A DNA stretch of 64,000 bases from Oscillospiraceae bacterium (GTDB taxonomy: Bacteria; Bacillota; Clostridia; Oscillospirales; Ruminococcaceae), in NCBI GenBank assembly GCA_009777445.1, contig WRLV01000001.1, positions 35,222 to 99,221 on the forward strand, written 5' to 3'. Both the position numbers and the translations under genes were made by a program. The notes below the pieces were generated by a model. That model searched no databases. It had not been told where the DNA came from and saw nothing but the letters and a program-made list of their open reading frames with translations. Of the stretch, positions 18,362-27,425 are shown piece after piece (position 1 is the first letter of the stretch; every line of letters starts with the position of its first letter).

Positions 18362-19652
18362 CGACGATTTTCCCCTCATATAAGTCAACTCCGCTCACCA
18401 TCACTATGTTGTAAAGAGACAGATAACCGGGCTGTTCTGTGGTGTCTTCGACAATCACAAAGTCCTCTTCGTTTAAGAGTATTTTAACTTTAACAAAGAC
18501 TAATTCAACCCCCACCCTGATAAGCACGCCCTGCTCGCCGCTGTCGTTAAACCGCAACGCACTGCGACTTATGCGAAGCCCTTTATAATTATTCATGAGC
18601 AGATTAAATTGCGCTGTGCGGCTTTGCAAAAACTCGTCAGTCAATATATCGCACTCAAAAATTATTATACTATCATCGCCATTTTGGTTAACACTTTTAA
18701 CCCTAACATCAGTGACTTTTGAGCTTGAACCCAAGCGCAACCGCATATCAAGCCCTACATAAACGCCGCGCGTTTGCGCTGAATCGAAAATGCCAACCAA
18801 TTGCCACTTATAATTATCTATCATCTTCCCGATAACGTTGTCGGGGACAGGGAGTTGTGGGTTTCTTATGACTTCTTCGAGCTGTTCTTTCGTAAAATCT
18901 TTAATGTTTTGCGTGTTTATCCTGCCCTCATAGCCGTCAACCTTGCTCACGAAATAGCCGGGGGCATCGGCTATAACATTGCTCGGCAATCTGCTTATCT
19001 GCGCTCTTAATGACGTTATATCGTTGCTAAGCTCAGCCGCTTTGCCGCCAAACGAGTTATATGTACCCCTGACTATTTCTCTTTTGCTGTTGAGAGACAA
19101 GAAGTTATTTTTGAAACTGTTTATGTCCTCAAAATTACCCACAGCCACACGGCTCATAAGTGCGGAATGATTGTTAACGAGTTGATTTGAAAGCGTGTCA
19201 ATTTGTGAGTTGTCGGTGTTTTTGAGGGTTTCGGCATCTTTTAAAATCTTTATCTGCTCTTCAATTTGCGTTATTTTGTTTTGCAACATAATGTCGTTTC
19301 TGCTGTTATAGCTCTTAGCGATAACCGAGTTTTTTGCAAGCTTTGTCCCATCGCGATGGGTATAGGCGATTTCTCCCACGTTAATAACTCTTATAATTGA
19401 CTCATCACGTGCAAAAACACCTTTAAAGGGCAAAGCTTGAGTGGTTTCATAAAGCAACGCCACCTCTGTTCTGTTGGTTGAGGTGAAGTAAGAGACCAAC
19501 CGCGACACAAGCACAACCACAACAAATAGAAAGAACAACATGGGAACGACAAACGTCAACACGCTTTTTCGTCTTGTTTTCTTTCCCTCCTGAGGTGACT
19601 GAGTTCCGACTGCGCCGGTTTTTGCTTTATTAATCCCCAATTTTTCAGACAT
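18345..19652 (-). CDS. HlyD-like membrane-fusion/adaptor protein
   Basis: N-terminal TM '[22 protein letters not shown]' and coiled-coil/barrel-sandwich arrangement; in sepF neighbourhood. Confidence 0.75.
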   Translation of the reverse strand: MSEKLGINKAKTGAVGTQSPQEGKKTRRKSVLTFVVPMLFFLFVVVVLVSRLVSYFTSTNRTEVALLYETTQALPFKGVFARDESIIRVINVGEIAYTHRDGTKLAKNSVIAKSYNSRNDIMLQNKITQIEEQIKILKDAETLKNTDNSQIDTLSNQLVNNHSALMSRVAVGNFEDINSFKNNFLSLNSKREIVRGTYNSFGGKAAELSNDITSLRAQISRLPSNVIADAPGYFVSKVDGYEGRINTQNIKDFTKEQLEEVIRNPQLPVPDNVIGKMIDNYKWQLVGIFDSAQTRGVYVGLDMRLRLGSSSKVTDVRVKSVNQNGDDSIIIFECDILTDEFLQSRTAQFNLLMNNYKGLRISRSALRFNDSGEQGVLIRVGVELVFVKVKILLNEEDFVIVEDTTEQPGYLSLYNIVMVSGVDLYEGKIVDEREL

Positions 19653-19893
19653 TCCCTTCTTCCTTCTCGAAAACATCGAATATTGTCAATGTTTTAAGCG
19701 GTGCTATGGTGGAAATTGCGTGTTTGTAGATGAGGTTTTGTTTTCCGTCAGAATCTAAAATGACGGTATAGTTGTCAAAGCCTCTAACAGTCCCTTTAAA
19801 CTGGAAACCGTTAGTGATGTAGATTGTGACAGGTATCTTCTCTTTACGCGCTTGGTTTAAAAAGACATCCTGAAGATTTATGTCTTTTGCCAT
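19645..19893 (-). CDS. hfq: RNA chaperone Hfq
   Basis: '[60 protein letters not shown]'. Confidence 0.96.
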   Translation of the reverse strand: MAKDINLQDVFLNQARKEKIPVTIYITNGFQFKGTVRGFDNYTVILDSDGKQNLIYKHAISTIAPLKTLTIFDVFEKEEGNV

Positions 19894-19948
19894 TTTAATC
19901 CCCCCATTCAAAAGGTATTTGATTTAGTATAACATACTTTCTTAAAAA

Positions 19949-20893
19949 TTACCATAGATTTTTAGTATTTTTTATTATTTTTTTTGTTTTTTCATAAATT
20001 TCATTAAAATTTGTGTTATTATCGCTGATTAGCCAGTTGATTCTCTTGTCGCGGCGCAACCAGGTGAGTTGGCGTTTGGCATATCTTCTTGTGCTTTGTT
20101 TTAGGTTTTCGACACATTCTGAGAGGGGGGCAGTGCCATCGATATAGGGTTTTAACTCTTTATGCCCAATCGCCTGCGCCGCTGTCGGGAGTTTCATTCT
20201 TAAAAATGCACGCGCTTCTTCAACCAACCCTGTTTTTAACATTTCGTCAACCCTGCTGTTAATCCTCTCATATAAAAGCGCGCGCGGCGAATAGTCTAAC
20301 CCGATGAGCAAAGGCGCGTAAGGTGAGGGAACAGCGCGGCTTAAAAGCTTATGCTCACTCATGGCTTTCCCCGACATTTTTTGAACTTCAATGGCTCTTA
20401 TAATTCGCGAAAGATTGTTTTCGTGCAATTTTGAAGCTGTTTCGGGGTCTTTTTCTCTGAGTTGTTCCAACAAGGCGCGGTTCCCCTGCTTTTCGGCGAA
20501 CTGCCGCAACTCCTCGCGAAATTCATAGTCGGCACCCGTATCATCGAAAGTTATATTATCAACCAAACAGGAAATATAAAGCCCTGTTCCTCCTGCTATA
20601 ATCGGCAGTTTTCCTCTCAAAGCAATGTCGGCAATTTTCGCCCTCGCCGCCTTAAGATAATCGGCAACAGAAAACGCCGCTTCAGGCTCAGCAAAGCCAA
20701 TTAAGTGGTGTGGCACTTTGCTCAGCTCGTCTGCCGTGGGTTTAGCTGTGGCAATGTCCATGCCCTTATAAATTTGCATTGAGTCTGCCGAAACAACCTC
20801 GCCGTCAAATTCAGCCGCTATGCGAACAGCAAGAGAAGTTTTCCCCGAAGCCGTCGGCCCGCAAACGACAATAATTCTAAACTCGCTGTTCAA
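19949..20893 (-). CDS. miaA: tRNA dimethylallyltransferase
   Basis: 'VVCGPTASGKTSLAVRIAAEFDGEVVSADSMQIYKGMDIATAKPT', 'IIAGGTGLYI', 'RRYAKRQLTWLRRD'. Confidence 0.96.
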   Translation of the reverse strand: MNSEFRIIVVCGPTASGKTSLAVRIAAEFDGEVVSADSMQIYKGMDIATAKPTADELSKVPHHLIGFAEPEAAFSVADYLKAARAKIADIALRGKLPIIAGGTGLYISCLVDNITFDDTGADYEFREELRQFAEKQGNRALLEQLREKDPETASKLHENNLSRIIRAIEVQKMSGKAMSEHKLLSRAVPSPYAPLLIGLDYSPRALLYERINSRVDEMLKTGLVEEARAFLRMKLPTAAQAIGHKELKPYIDGTAPLSECVENLKQSTRRYAKRQLTWLRRDKRINWLISDNNTNFNEIYEKTKKIIKNTKNLW

Positions 20894-20905
20894 TACACAG
20901 CCCCC

Positions 20906-22750
20906 TTATCTCCCGAACATTTTCTCGATTTCATGTTTCTTTAAAATAAGAACGATTGGTCTTCCGTGAGGGCAAAACCTGATTGACTCGTCTGTCCAAA
21001 CGGCGTTTGCAAGAGCGGCTAAGTCATCGAGAGAGTTCTTGTCATTCGCCTTAATAGCTGATTTACAGGCAATTGAGTGAAGAACATCATCGAAAATTCC
21101 CAAAGAATTTTGCTTCATGGCGGCGTTGCCGGTTTTTAACGTTTGCGCCAATTCAGTTACTAATGCGTTCAAATCCTCACCCAAAAGAAGCGACGGCACT
21201 GCCGCCACCTGCACAGCATATTCCCCCACAACAATAATGTCAAATCCAATCTCTGACAGCAAGCTTAAATTCGCGCTTATGGTGTCAACATCGGCGTTTT
21301 CAAGCTCAATGACTGTTTCTTCCGCCAACAACTGTGACGAGTTCACCAAGCGAGATTTAAGGCTTTCAAACCTTATTCGCTCGTGGGCGGCGTGTTTGTC
21401 TATAAGTATAAAATCATCATCGTTTTGGCAGAGCAGATAGGTTTTAAACAGCTCTCCTATCAGTTTCAACTCGCTTATTTGAGACTCTTCAAGTCGTTCC
21501 TGCCGCAAAATTTCGGGCAATCTTGTTGACTTAAACTGACGTGGCGACACTTCGGGTTGCTTTATTTTTTGCGACTCTTCAATTTGAAATTGCGGCTTAT
21601 TAATTTTTTCTTGTGGAATGTCAAGCGGCGTTGCCGTATAAGCTTGTTTAGTTGAGCTAAACGTGATTTTATTAACATTTTCGCGTGACGGCAGGGTGTA
21701 CTCCCCCTCACCGCTCGTTTGCAAAGTCTCCGCGCTCCTAAAACTGACGGGCTTTTTATTGTCGGCGTTTAGTATAGCGTTTTTGACTGCAAAATATACG
21801 GTATCGAAAATCAAGTTTTCGTTAGAGAACCTAACCTCGGTTTTAGCCGGGTGTATATTAACATCAACGCAGGAAAAGTCAACCTCTATATTTATTATGC
21901 AAGCCGGAAATTTCCCCGTAGGGACAGTCCCCCTAAAACCGCTTTCAACCGCCGCCATTAACGCCAACGATTTTATGTATCGGCGGTTGACATAAAAATA
22001 CTGCATTGTGCGATTCGCGCGCGCGAAATGTGGCGATGAAACATAACCGGTAACATGAACCCCATTTTGACTATATTGCGTTTCAATAAGTCCTGCGGCA
22101 AATTGTTTGCCGAAAATCGCGTATATTGAAGAGTAGATTTGCCCGTCACCGTTTGTAATTCTCAGCGGCTTATTGTCGCGGATAAACCTAAAGCTGATTT
22201 CGGGGTGAATTACCGCCAACTTGTCAACAACCGCTTGAACGGCGTTTCCCTCAGAAACGTCCTTTTTCAAGAACTTGAGCCTTGCCGGTGTATTGAAAAA
22301 CAAATCTCTTATTATAATAGTAGTGCCGTTCGGGCAACCCGACTCATCGTGAGACAGCTCATTTAAACCCTCGATTTTATAACTGCCCCCACGATTAGCA
22401 TTTTGCACCCGCGACATTAGCTCTACTCGCGAGACCGCCGCCACAGATGCCAACGCTTCGCCGCGAAAACCCATAGTCGCTATGCTGTCTATGTCGTCTT
22501 TTCCGCTGACTTTGCTGGTTGCATGGCGCAAAAACGCTGTGGGCAGTTGCTCAAAAGCAATTCCGCAACCATTATCGGTAACACGGATAAAGCTTATCCC
22601 ACCATTCATAATTTCAATGCTTATTGAAGTAGCCCCCGAATCAATCGAATTTTCAACCAACTCTTTCACAAGCGAAGCAGGCCGGTCAATAACTTCACCG
22701 GCAGCGATTAATTCAGAAACATTTTTGCTTAAAACATTAATTACAGGCAT
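20906..22750 (-). CDS. mutL: DNA mismatch repair endonuclease MutL
   Basis: 'LSKNVSELIAAGEVIDRPASLVKELVENSIDSGATSI', 'TMGFRGEALASVAAVS', 'FCPHGRPIVLILKKHEIEKMFGR'. Confidence 0.96.
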   Translation of the reverse strand: MPVINVLSKNVSELIAAGEVIDRPASLVKELVENSIDSGATSISIEIMNGGISFIRVTDNGCGIAFEQLPTAFLRHATSKVSGKDDIDSIATMGFRGEALASVAAVSRVELMSRVQNANRGGSYKIEGLNELSHDESGCPNGTTIIIRDLFFNTPARLKFLKKDVSEGNAVQAVVDKLAVIHPEISFRFIRDNKPLRITNGDGQIYSSIYAIFGKQFAAGLIETQYSQNGVHVTGYVSSPHFARANRTMQYFYVNRRYIKSLALMAAVESGFRGTVPTGKFPACIINIEVDFSCVDVNIHPAKTEVRFSNENLIFDTVYFAVKNAILNADNKKPVSFRSAETLQTSGEGEYTLPSRENVNKITFSSTKQAYTATPLDIPQEKINKPQFQIEESQKIKQPEVSPRQFKSTRLPEILRQERLEESQISELKLIGELFKTYLLCQNDDDFILIDKHAAHERIRFESLKSRLVNSSQLLAEETVIELENADVDTISANLSLLSEIGFDIIVVGEYAVQVAAVPSLLLGEDLNALVTELAQTLKTGNAAMKQNSLGIFDDVLHSIACKSAIKANDKNSLDDLAALANAVWTDESIRFCPHGRPIVLILKKHEIEKMFGR

Positions 22751-22793
22751 TTTAGATTCCTTTTGTGGTTAATATTACCAAAGGCTTTATCTT

Positions 22794-23105
22794 TTATGAT
22801 TTTTTTGGTGTCAGCGAGAGTTCGTATCCCAAGGCATCAACGTATTTCAGCAGGGTTCTAAGGGTAGGACTTTGTTTTTGTGCAGAACCTTTTTCAATTC
22901 GACTAATTGACTGTTGTGGAAGCCCTGTGATATTATGCAACTCCTTTTGTGTAACTTTGTTAGACTTACGAGCCTCGGCTAATTTTTGCCTAAAAGCGTA
23001 CTCTCTTTCAAATTCGTCATACGCTTTACGTGCGACAGGGTCGGAATCAAGCAAAGCATTTAATTCCTTTAATTCCTCTTCAGGATTTACTTTTATAAAC
23101 GGCAT
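22794..23105 (-). CDS. HigA-like XRE-family antitoxin
   Basis: HTH 'VTQKELHNITGLPQQSISRIEKGSAQKQSPTLRTLLKYVDALGYELSL'; follows toxin-like gene. Confidence 0.85.
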   Translation of the reverse strand: MPFIKVNPEEELKELNALLDSDPVARKAYDEFEREYAFRQKLAEARKSNKVTQKELHNITGLPQQSISRIEKGSAQKQSPTLRTLLKYVDALGYELSLTPKKS

Positions 23106-23116
23106 ATAGCAACCCC

Positions 23117-23449
23117 CTATATTAAATTTCGCTCTTTTGCTCTTTGAATCGCTTTGTTAAGTTCAAATTGTTCAGCTTTCCCTTTTTGTTTTTGACAAGC
23201 GTGAAGAAAATAAACATTGTCAGCATCGGCGATAACATACATTATACGATTATCGGAAAATTTAATTTCCCATAACTTGCCTTTTAGTTGCCTTGTGTCT
23301 AATCTTTCAAATGCTTCCAACCCGTCTTCGATTATTTTATGTCTTATCCCGTAGCCTGTCGAACGCTCAGAAACAGGTAAAGCACTTAGATATTCTTTAA
23401 TTAAATTTTTGCCGCCTGTGGTTATATAATCAATGATGTTCATACGCAA
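23117..23449 (-). CDS. RelE/HigB-superfamily (Gp49-like) toxin
   Basis: 'LDTRQLKGKLWEIKFSDNRIMYVIADADNVYFLHACQKQKGKAEQFELNKAIQRAKE'. Confidence 0.87.
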   Translation of the reverse strand: MRMNIIDYITTGGKNLIKEYLSALPVSERSTGYGIRHKIIEDGLEAFERLDTRQLKGKLWEIKFSDNRIMYVIADADNVYFLHACQKQKGKAEQFELNKAIQRAKERNLI

Positions 23450-23561
23450 TCTTCCTTACAATCCTATTATACATCATATTAGCTGTATTGTCAATGGATA
23501 ATCTGTTAATTCCTAATTCACCTCGACACTGTTCTTGCCCTATGGAATAGTATAACATAAT

Positions 23562-24326
23562 TCAAAGACAACTGTCAACTCTCCACTGTCCACTGTCAAC
23601 TGCCGTCAATTGCTCCCCGTTTTCATCGCGACAGATGAGCATTGCGTTGTTGTCTACTGAAATTGCGGTTGTTTGTTTTTGTGTGCCGTCAGGCTCTTGT
23701 GTTGTTACTTTTTGCCCTATTGTTATGCAGTTGTCGATATATTCTTGCCTGTACTCTTTAAAGTCAGAGAAAATCACAGTTTCAAGCTCTTTTAAAATTT
23801 CGCACAAAAGCACGTCAGGCTCGACTCGTTTATCAAAAACGTCACAAAGCCCTGCCGCTTTATCTAAAGCGTTCTTGATAAAAAAATCCGCGTTTTCAGA
23901 GAGGTTGATGCCAATCCCCGAAATAACACTAAAGTTGTCACCAAATGAACGGCTCTCGCATAAGATACCACAGACCTTTTTCGCGCCCTCAAAATCAGGC
24001 GCGGTGAGCAAAATGTCATTCGGCCACTTTATAACCGGAAAGACGGATTTTTTCGGCGTTTCAAAAACTCGCTTGATTGCCCTTAAAACCGCAACGGCGT
24101 TAAGTGCGGTCAGCGGCAGGGGATTTTTGATGTCTTTAAGCAAATATGAAAAGGTGAGTGAGCCTGTCGCGCTGAGCCATCGCCGCTCAAATCTGCCTCT
24201 TCCGTTAGTTTGAACTCGCGCAACCACCACTGTTTTGTGCGGCAAAGAAGAAAGGTTTTCTTTCATATAGTCGTTGGTTGAGCAAAGTTGTTCAAAACGC
24301 AAAACATTAAACATATTTTCGGGCAA
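23562..24326 (-). CDS. birA: Biotin--[acetyl-CoA-carboxylase] ligase
   Basis: 'TNGRGRFERRWLSATGSLTFSYLLK', 'VIKWPNDILL', 'KKVCGILCES', 'SGIGINL'; C-terminus runs into the heptad repeat. Confidence 0.93.
   Translation of the reverse strand: MPENMFNVLRFEQLCSTNDYMKENLSSLPHKTVVVARVQTNGRGRFERRWLSATGSLTFSYLLKDIKNPLPLTALNAVAVLRAIKRVFETPKKSVFPVIKWPNDILLTAPDFEGAKKVCGILCESRSFGDNFSVISGIGINLSENADFFIKNALDKAAGLCDVFDKRVEPDVLLCEILKELETVIFSDFKEYRQEYIDNCITIGQKVTTQEPDGTQKQTTAISVDNNAMLICRDENGEQLTAVDSGQWRVDSCL
23569..23612. repeat. Degenerate heptad-array repeat copy (minus orientation)
   Basis: 'caactgtcaactctccactgtccactgtcaactgccgtcaattg'. Confidence 0.8.
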
Positions 24327-24346
24327 CCTCCGGGAACCCTTTTTAT

Positions 24347-24829
24347 TCAGGGCCTATATTCTACAATATTCATCACAATTTCACCCGCGCTTGATATTTC
24401 GATTATGCCGTATGTCGGTGGGTTTTTGCCCCTTGGGTTGTCAAGTGAGCCTGGATTCATTACATATATGCCGTCAATGAGGGCAGTCTTAAAAACGTGG
24501 GTGTGACCATACAGCGCGATTTCACAGTTGTGATACGCCGCCTTTTCTAAAAGGGTTTCTACCCCCACATCAATGTTGATGTTATAACCGTGGTTGCAAT
24601 AAATGCGGCAGGTTTCAAGGTTCGCCACCAACTCCTCGTCTAAGTCGCCGAAATCGCAATTGCCCTTCACGATTAAAAATTTTTTGTCGGAATGTGTAGC
24701 GGCGACATCGAAAAACTCGTTTTGCCCGTCACCCAAATGAATAAATAAGTCTGCATTTAAATTTTGCTCGACAACGTTATTAAACGCGCGAAAATTTCTG
24801 TGGGTATCTGAAACAACGACAATTTTCAC
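24347..24829 (-). CDS. Metallophosphoesterase, YfcE/MJ0936-like
   Basis: 'IVVVSDTHRNFRAF', 'DLFIHLGDGQNEF', 'KGNCDF', 'LYGHTHVFKTALIDGIYVMNPGSLDNPRGKNPPTYGIIE'. Confidence 0.93.
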   Translation of the reverse strand: MKIVVVSDTHRNFRAFNNVVEQNLNADLFIHLGDGQNEFFDVAATHSDKKFLIVKGNCDFGDLDEELVANLETCRIYCNHGYNINIDVGVETLLEKAAYHNCEIALYGHTHVFKTALIDGIYVMNPGSLDNPRGKNPPTYGIIEISSAGEIVMNIVEYRP

Positions 24830-24961
24830 TCATAACACCTCCGTTGAATTTCTTAAATATACTAATATAATACCAAAATAAAACCTTAATGTCAATAAAA
24901 TTTCTGAAATCAGGGTTATATTTTATTTTAACAGCAAATAAACTATAAGGAGGAAAATGCA

Positions 24962-25186
24962 ATGACCGGTATGGACAAAATGCTCGACATGCTCAGCGGA
25001 CGTTTGGGAGTGTCCGGCGACACGCTTAAGAACACTATTCAAAGCGGCAACGTCAACAATCTGCTTTCGCAGATGAAACCGAGCGATGCCGCCAAATTCA
25101 AAAGTATGATGAATAATAAAAACGGCATCGAAAAAATAGTGAAATCGCAAATGGCAAAAGACTTGATGAAACAGATGAAAACATAG
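24962..25186 (+). CDS. Conserved-looking small hypothetical protein
   Basis: Good RBS (aaggaggaaa); 'MTGMDKMLDMLSGRLGVSGDTLKNTIQSGNVNNLLSQMKPSDAAKFKSMM'. Confidence 0.7.
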   Translation: MTGMDKMLDMLSGRLGVSGDTLKNTIQSGNVNNLLSQMKPSDAAKFKSMMNNKNGIEKIVKSQMAKDLMKQMKT

Positions 25187-25209
25187 ATTGCAAAGGGGGC
25201 GCATTATTT

Positions 25210-25548
25210 ATGGACATGGAAAATATAGCGCAACTTTTACAAACGATGTTGTCGTCTGACAACACAGAAACCGACACGCCGTTTAACGGCGAGAGCGAAA
25301 ACGCCGATGGCGAAAACAACGGGTTCGGCGACTTCTTTTCGGGAATAGACCTTGATATGATAATGAAGATGGGTGAAGTTTTCTCGAAGTTGCAACAACA
25401 TGATAAAAACGTCAGTCTGCTTATCGCGCTGAAACCTCACATGCGCCCTGAAAATCAAGAGAAAATCGAAACAGCAATACGCCTTGTGAGGATTATGGGG
25501 CTAATCCCACATATAAAAGACATGGGTCTTATGGATAAAATATTCTAA
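25210..25548 (+). CDS. Small hypothetical protein, operon partner of 24962 ORF
   Basis: 'DIDLDMIMKMGEVFSKLQQHDKNVSLLIALKPHMRPENQEKIETAIRLVRIMGLIPHIKDMGLMDKIF' type sequence; adjacent, same strand. Confidence 0.7.
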   Translation: MDMENIAQLLQTMLSSDNTETDTPFNGESENADGENNGFGDFFSGIDLDMIMKMGEVFSKLQQHDKNVSLLIALKPHMRPENQEKIETAIRLVRIMGLIPHIKDMGLMDKIF

Positions 25549-25589
25549 ATTAAATAGCACGTTTGTGCAGAAAGGGCATGGTTTAATAC

Positions 25590-26834
25590 ATGGAAAAAAC
25601 GATGTGGAGCGTAGACAATATGTCTCCCGGCGAACTCGAAAAAAAGCAGGAGGCATATGCGAAACAGGCTTTAGAAATGGCAAAGCGCGGTAAAACAATG
25701 CCCGAGAGTCCAAAACCCAAAAACATAATCCCAAGCACAATGCCCGAGGTGCAAAAATCTAAAAACATAGTCTCAAGCACAATGCCTGAGGCGCAAAAAT
25801 CTAAAAACATAGTCTCAAGCACAATGCCTGAAAGTCCGAAATCCAAAAACATAATCCCAAGCACAATGCCTGAAAGTTCGAAATCTAAAAGCATAGTTGT
25901 CGATAATTCTGATAAAACCATTAATATATCCGCAGGCAAAAGTCATTTCGTTGAAAGCGAAAATGTTAACAAAGAGCTGAATAAAATGGTTGAAGAAAAA
26001 ATCATAAAAACCGAAAAACAAGAAGAACAAAATAGATTCGGCGACCTTGATGAACTGCGCACGATGATTGAAAAAGAGCTTCAAAGGTCGGCACGAAAAA
26101 GCAAGCACGCGCCATCAAAAGCCCACGGTGGAGAAAAATTAGAAGCCCTCTTTGACATCAAAACCGTGATTGAAAACGAAATCGAAATTTTAAGGCAGAA
26201 AAAGAAACCAAGACCACCGGTGATTGTTGTGGAAGAACCACAAATTAATCTAAACGCCGTTATTGTGGAAGAGCCGCAAATTAACTTAAAAGCGCAAGCG
26301 GTTGTGGTAAAAGAAGCTAAAGTTTCACCGCAAGCGGCAGTCGTTGTAGAAGAGCCGCGAATCTCTCCACAAGCGGCAGTCATTGTAGAAGAGCCGCGAA
26401 TTTCACCGCAAGCCGCCGCTGTTATTGTGGAAGAGCCGACTGCTTGTGAGATTGCGACTGAGAGTTGCAGGGGTTTTGCGGTTGCCGGTGAGACATTCCA
26501 TGAGCCGAGTGCTTGCGAGATTGCGACTGAAGCTTGCAGGGGTTTTGCGGTTGCCGGTGAGACATTCCATGAGCAAAATGCTTGTGAAGTTGCGACTGAA
26601 AGTTGCGGTGTGAGTTGTTCAGAACCGAAAATAGCCGCCGATTGCGAAGAGTTAATCGATGTGCGAAAAATAGCGGGTCGCCGCCGCGCGCAAAGGGTCA
26701 GAGAACGCCCACCTAATTTCACGGAATACATAAACAAACATAACGAAAGGGTAGACAGCCGACATGAGCGCGGCGGTGAGAGATGTTGCGAACATTCGAG
26801 AAACAGGGGCAAAAAAAACCGCCCTTCGACTTAA
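25590..26834 (+). CDS. Hypothetical repeat-rich, predicted disordered protein
   Basis: Three different internal repeat families (14-aa KNI(I/V)(P/S)STMPE; ~13-aa VIVEEPxIxxxA; 22-aa ACEIATE(S/A)CRGFAVAGETFHE); conserved leader/RBS upstream. Confidence 0.75.
   Translation: MEKTMWSVDNMSPGELEKKQEAYAKQALEMAKRGKTMPESPKPKNIIPSTMPEVQKSKNIVSSTMPEAQKSKNIVSSTMPESPKSKNIIPSTMPESSKSKSIVVDNSDKTINISAGKSHFVESENVNKELNKMVEEKIIKTEKQEEQNRFGDLDELRTMIEKELQRSARKSKHAPSKAHGGEKLEALFDIKTVIENEIEILRQKKKPRPPVIVVEEPQINLNAVIVEEPQINLKAQAVVVKEAKVSPQAAVVVEEPRISPQAAVIVEEPRISPQAAAVIVEEPTACEIATESCRGFAVAGETFHEPSACEIATEACRGFAVAGETFHEQNACEVATESCGVSCSEPKIAADCEELIDVRKIAGRRRAQRVRERPPNFTEYINKHNERVDSRHERGGERCCEHSRNRGKKNRPST
25693..25890 (+). 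repeat. Coding tandem repeat, ~42-bp unit, about 5 copies
   Basis: 'aaaacataatcccaagcacaatgcccgag...' units encoding 'xxKSKNI(I/V)(P/S)STMPE'. Confidence 0.85.
26440..26605 (+). repeat. Coding tandem repeat, 66-bp unit, about 2.5 copies
   Basis: 'gcttg(t/c)gagattgcgactgagagttgcaggggttttgcggttgccggtgagacattccatgag'. Confidence 0.88.
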
Positions 26835-26945
26835 CCGCGATTTTGGCGGACGAAGATAAGCGGTTAATCGCAATTTTAATGTTAGTTCTGTTCAACCAAA
26901 AAGCAGATATTATTACGATTATGGCTTTGGGGTACGTATTGTTCA

Positions 26946-27172
26946 GTTGACGAACAATTGACAATTGACGAACAATTGACAATTGACGAACAATTGACAA
27001 TGTACAATTGACAATTGACAATTAAGAGTTTTATAGCCTTTCCGTCTGAATTTTATTTCGGCTACGGAAAGGCTATAATAATTTGCCGGCAGCACGTTGG
27101 TTGACAAATTTTAAAAAAAGGGTTATAATATTAATGCCAATTGTCAATTGTACATTGTCAATTGTCAATTGC
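26946..27172. mobile_element. MITE-like unit: heptad/18-bp arrays as inverted terminal arms, internal 15-bp-stem hairpin and outward promoter
   Basis: Left 'gacgaacaattgacaatgtacaattgacaattgacaatt', right 'aattgtcaattgtacattgtcaattgtcaattgcc', nearly inverted; tatagcctttccgt/acggaaaggctata between them. Confidence 0.65.
27101..27129 (+). promoter_or_regulatory. Putative consensus promoter TTGACA-17-TATAAT
   Basis: TTGACA 27101-27106; TATAAT 27124-27129; upstream of 27189 gene. Confidence 0.8.
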
Positions 27173-27188
27173 CATAGGGGGGTTAATT

Positions 27189-27425
27189 ATGAAGCCAACT
27201 GAAGAAAATATACTATACACACAAATAAACATACTAACAGGATTGTTTGAGTTCACAGATATAACAAAAGAGCAATTTAAAAAAGCTGTCACAGAACACG
27301 ATGTTATAGGATTTGTCAGAAGAATGTATGGGCTTTTTCACGAAGAAGGAATAATGAGAAATATGTATGATACTTGTGAATATCTGAAAAACAGGGGGAT
27401 AACAGTAAATGTCGTTGAGGAATAA
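27189..27425 (+). CDS. DUF3791-like small protein
   Basis: Size, position before DUF3990-like gene and general pattern; start moved out of the repeat-derived leader. Confidence 0.5.
   Translation: MKPTEENILYTQINILTGLFEFTDITKEQFKKAVTEHDVIGFVRRMYGLFHEEGIMRNMYDTCEYLKNRGITVNVVEE

Noticed and set aside
26081-26812. Minus-strand 243-aa ORF antisense to the repeat-rich protein (also 25583-25939 and 25815-26108)
   Set aside because: Mirror ORFs generated by repetitive, stop-poor coding sequence; the sense ORF has RBS and operon context
26946-27172. CRISPR-like array
   Set aside because: Repeat period is 7/18 nt with no spacers of unique sequence and no cas genes
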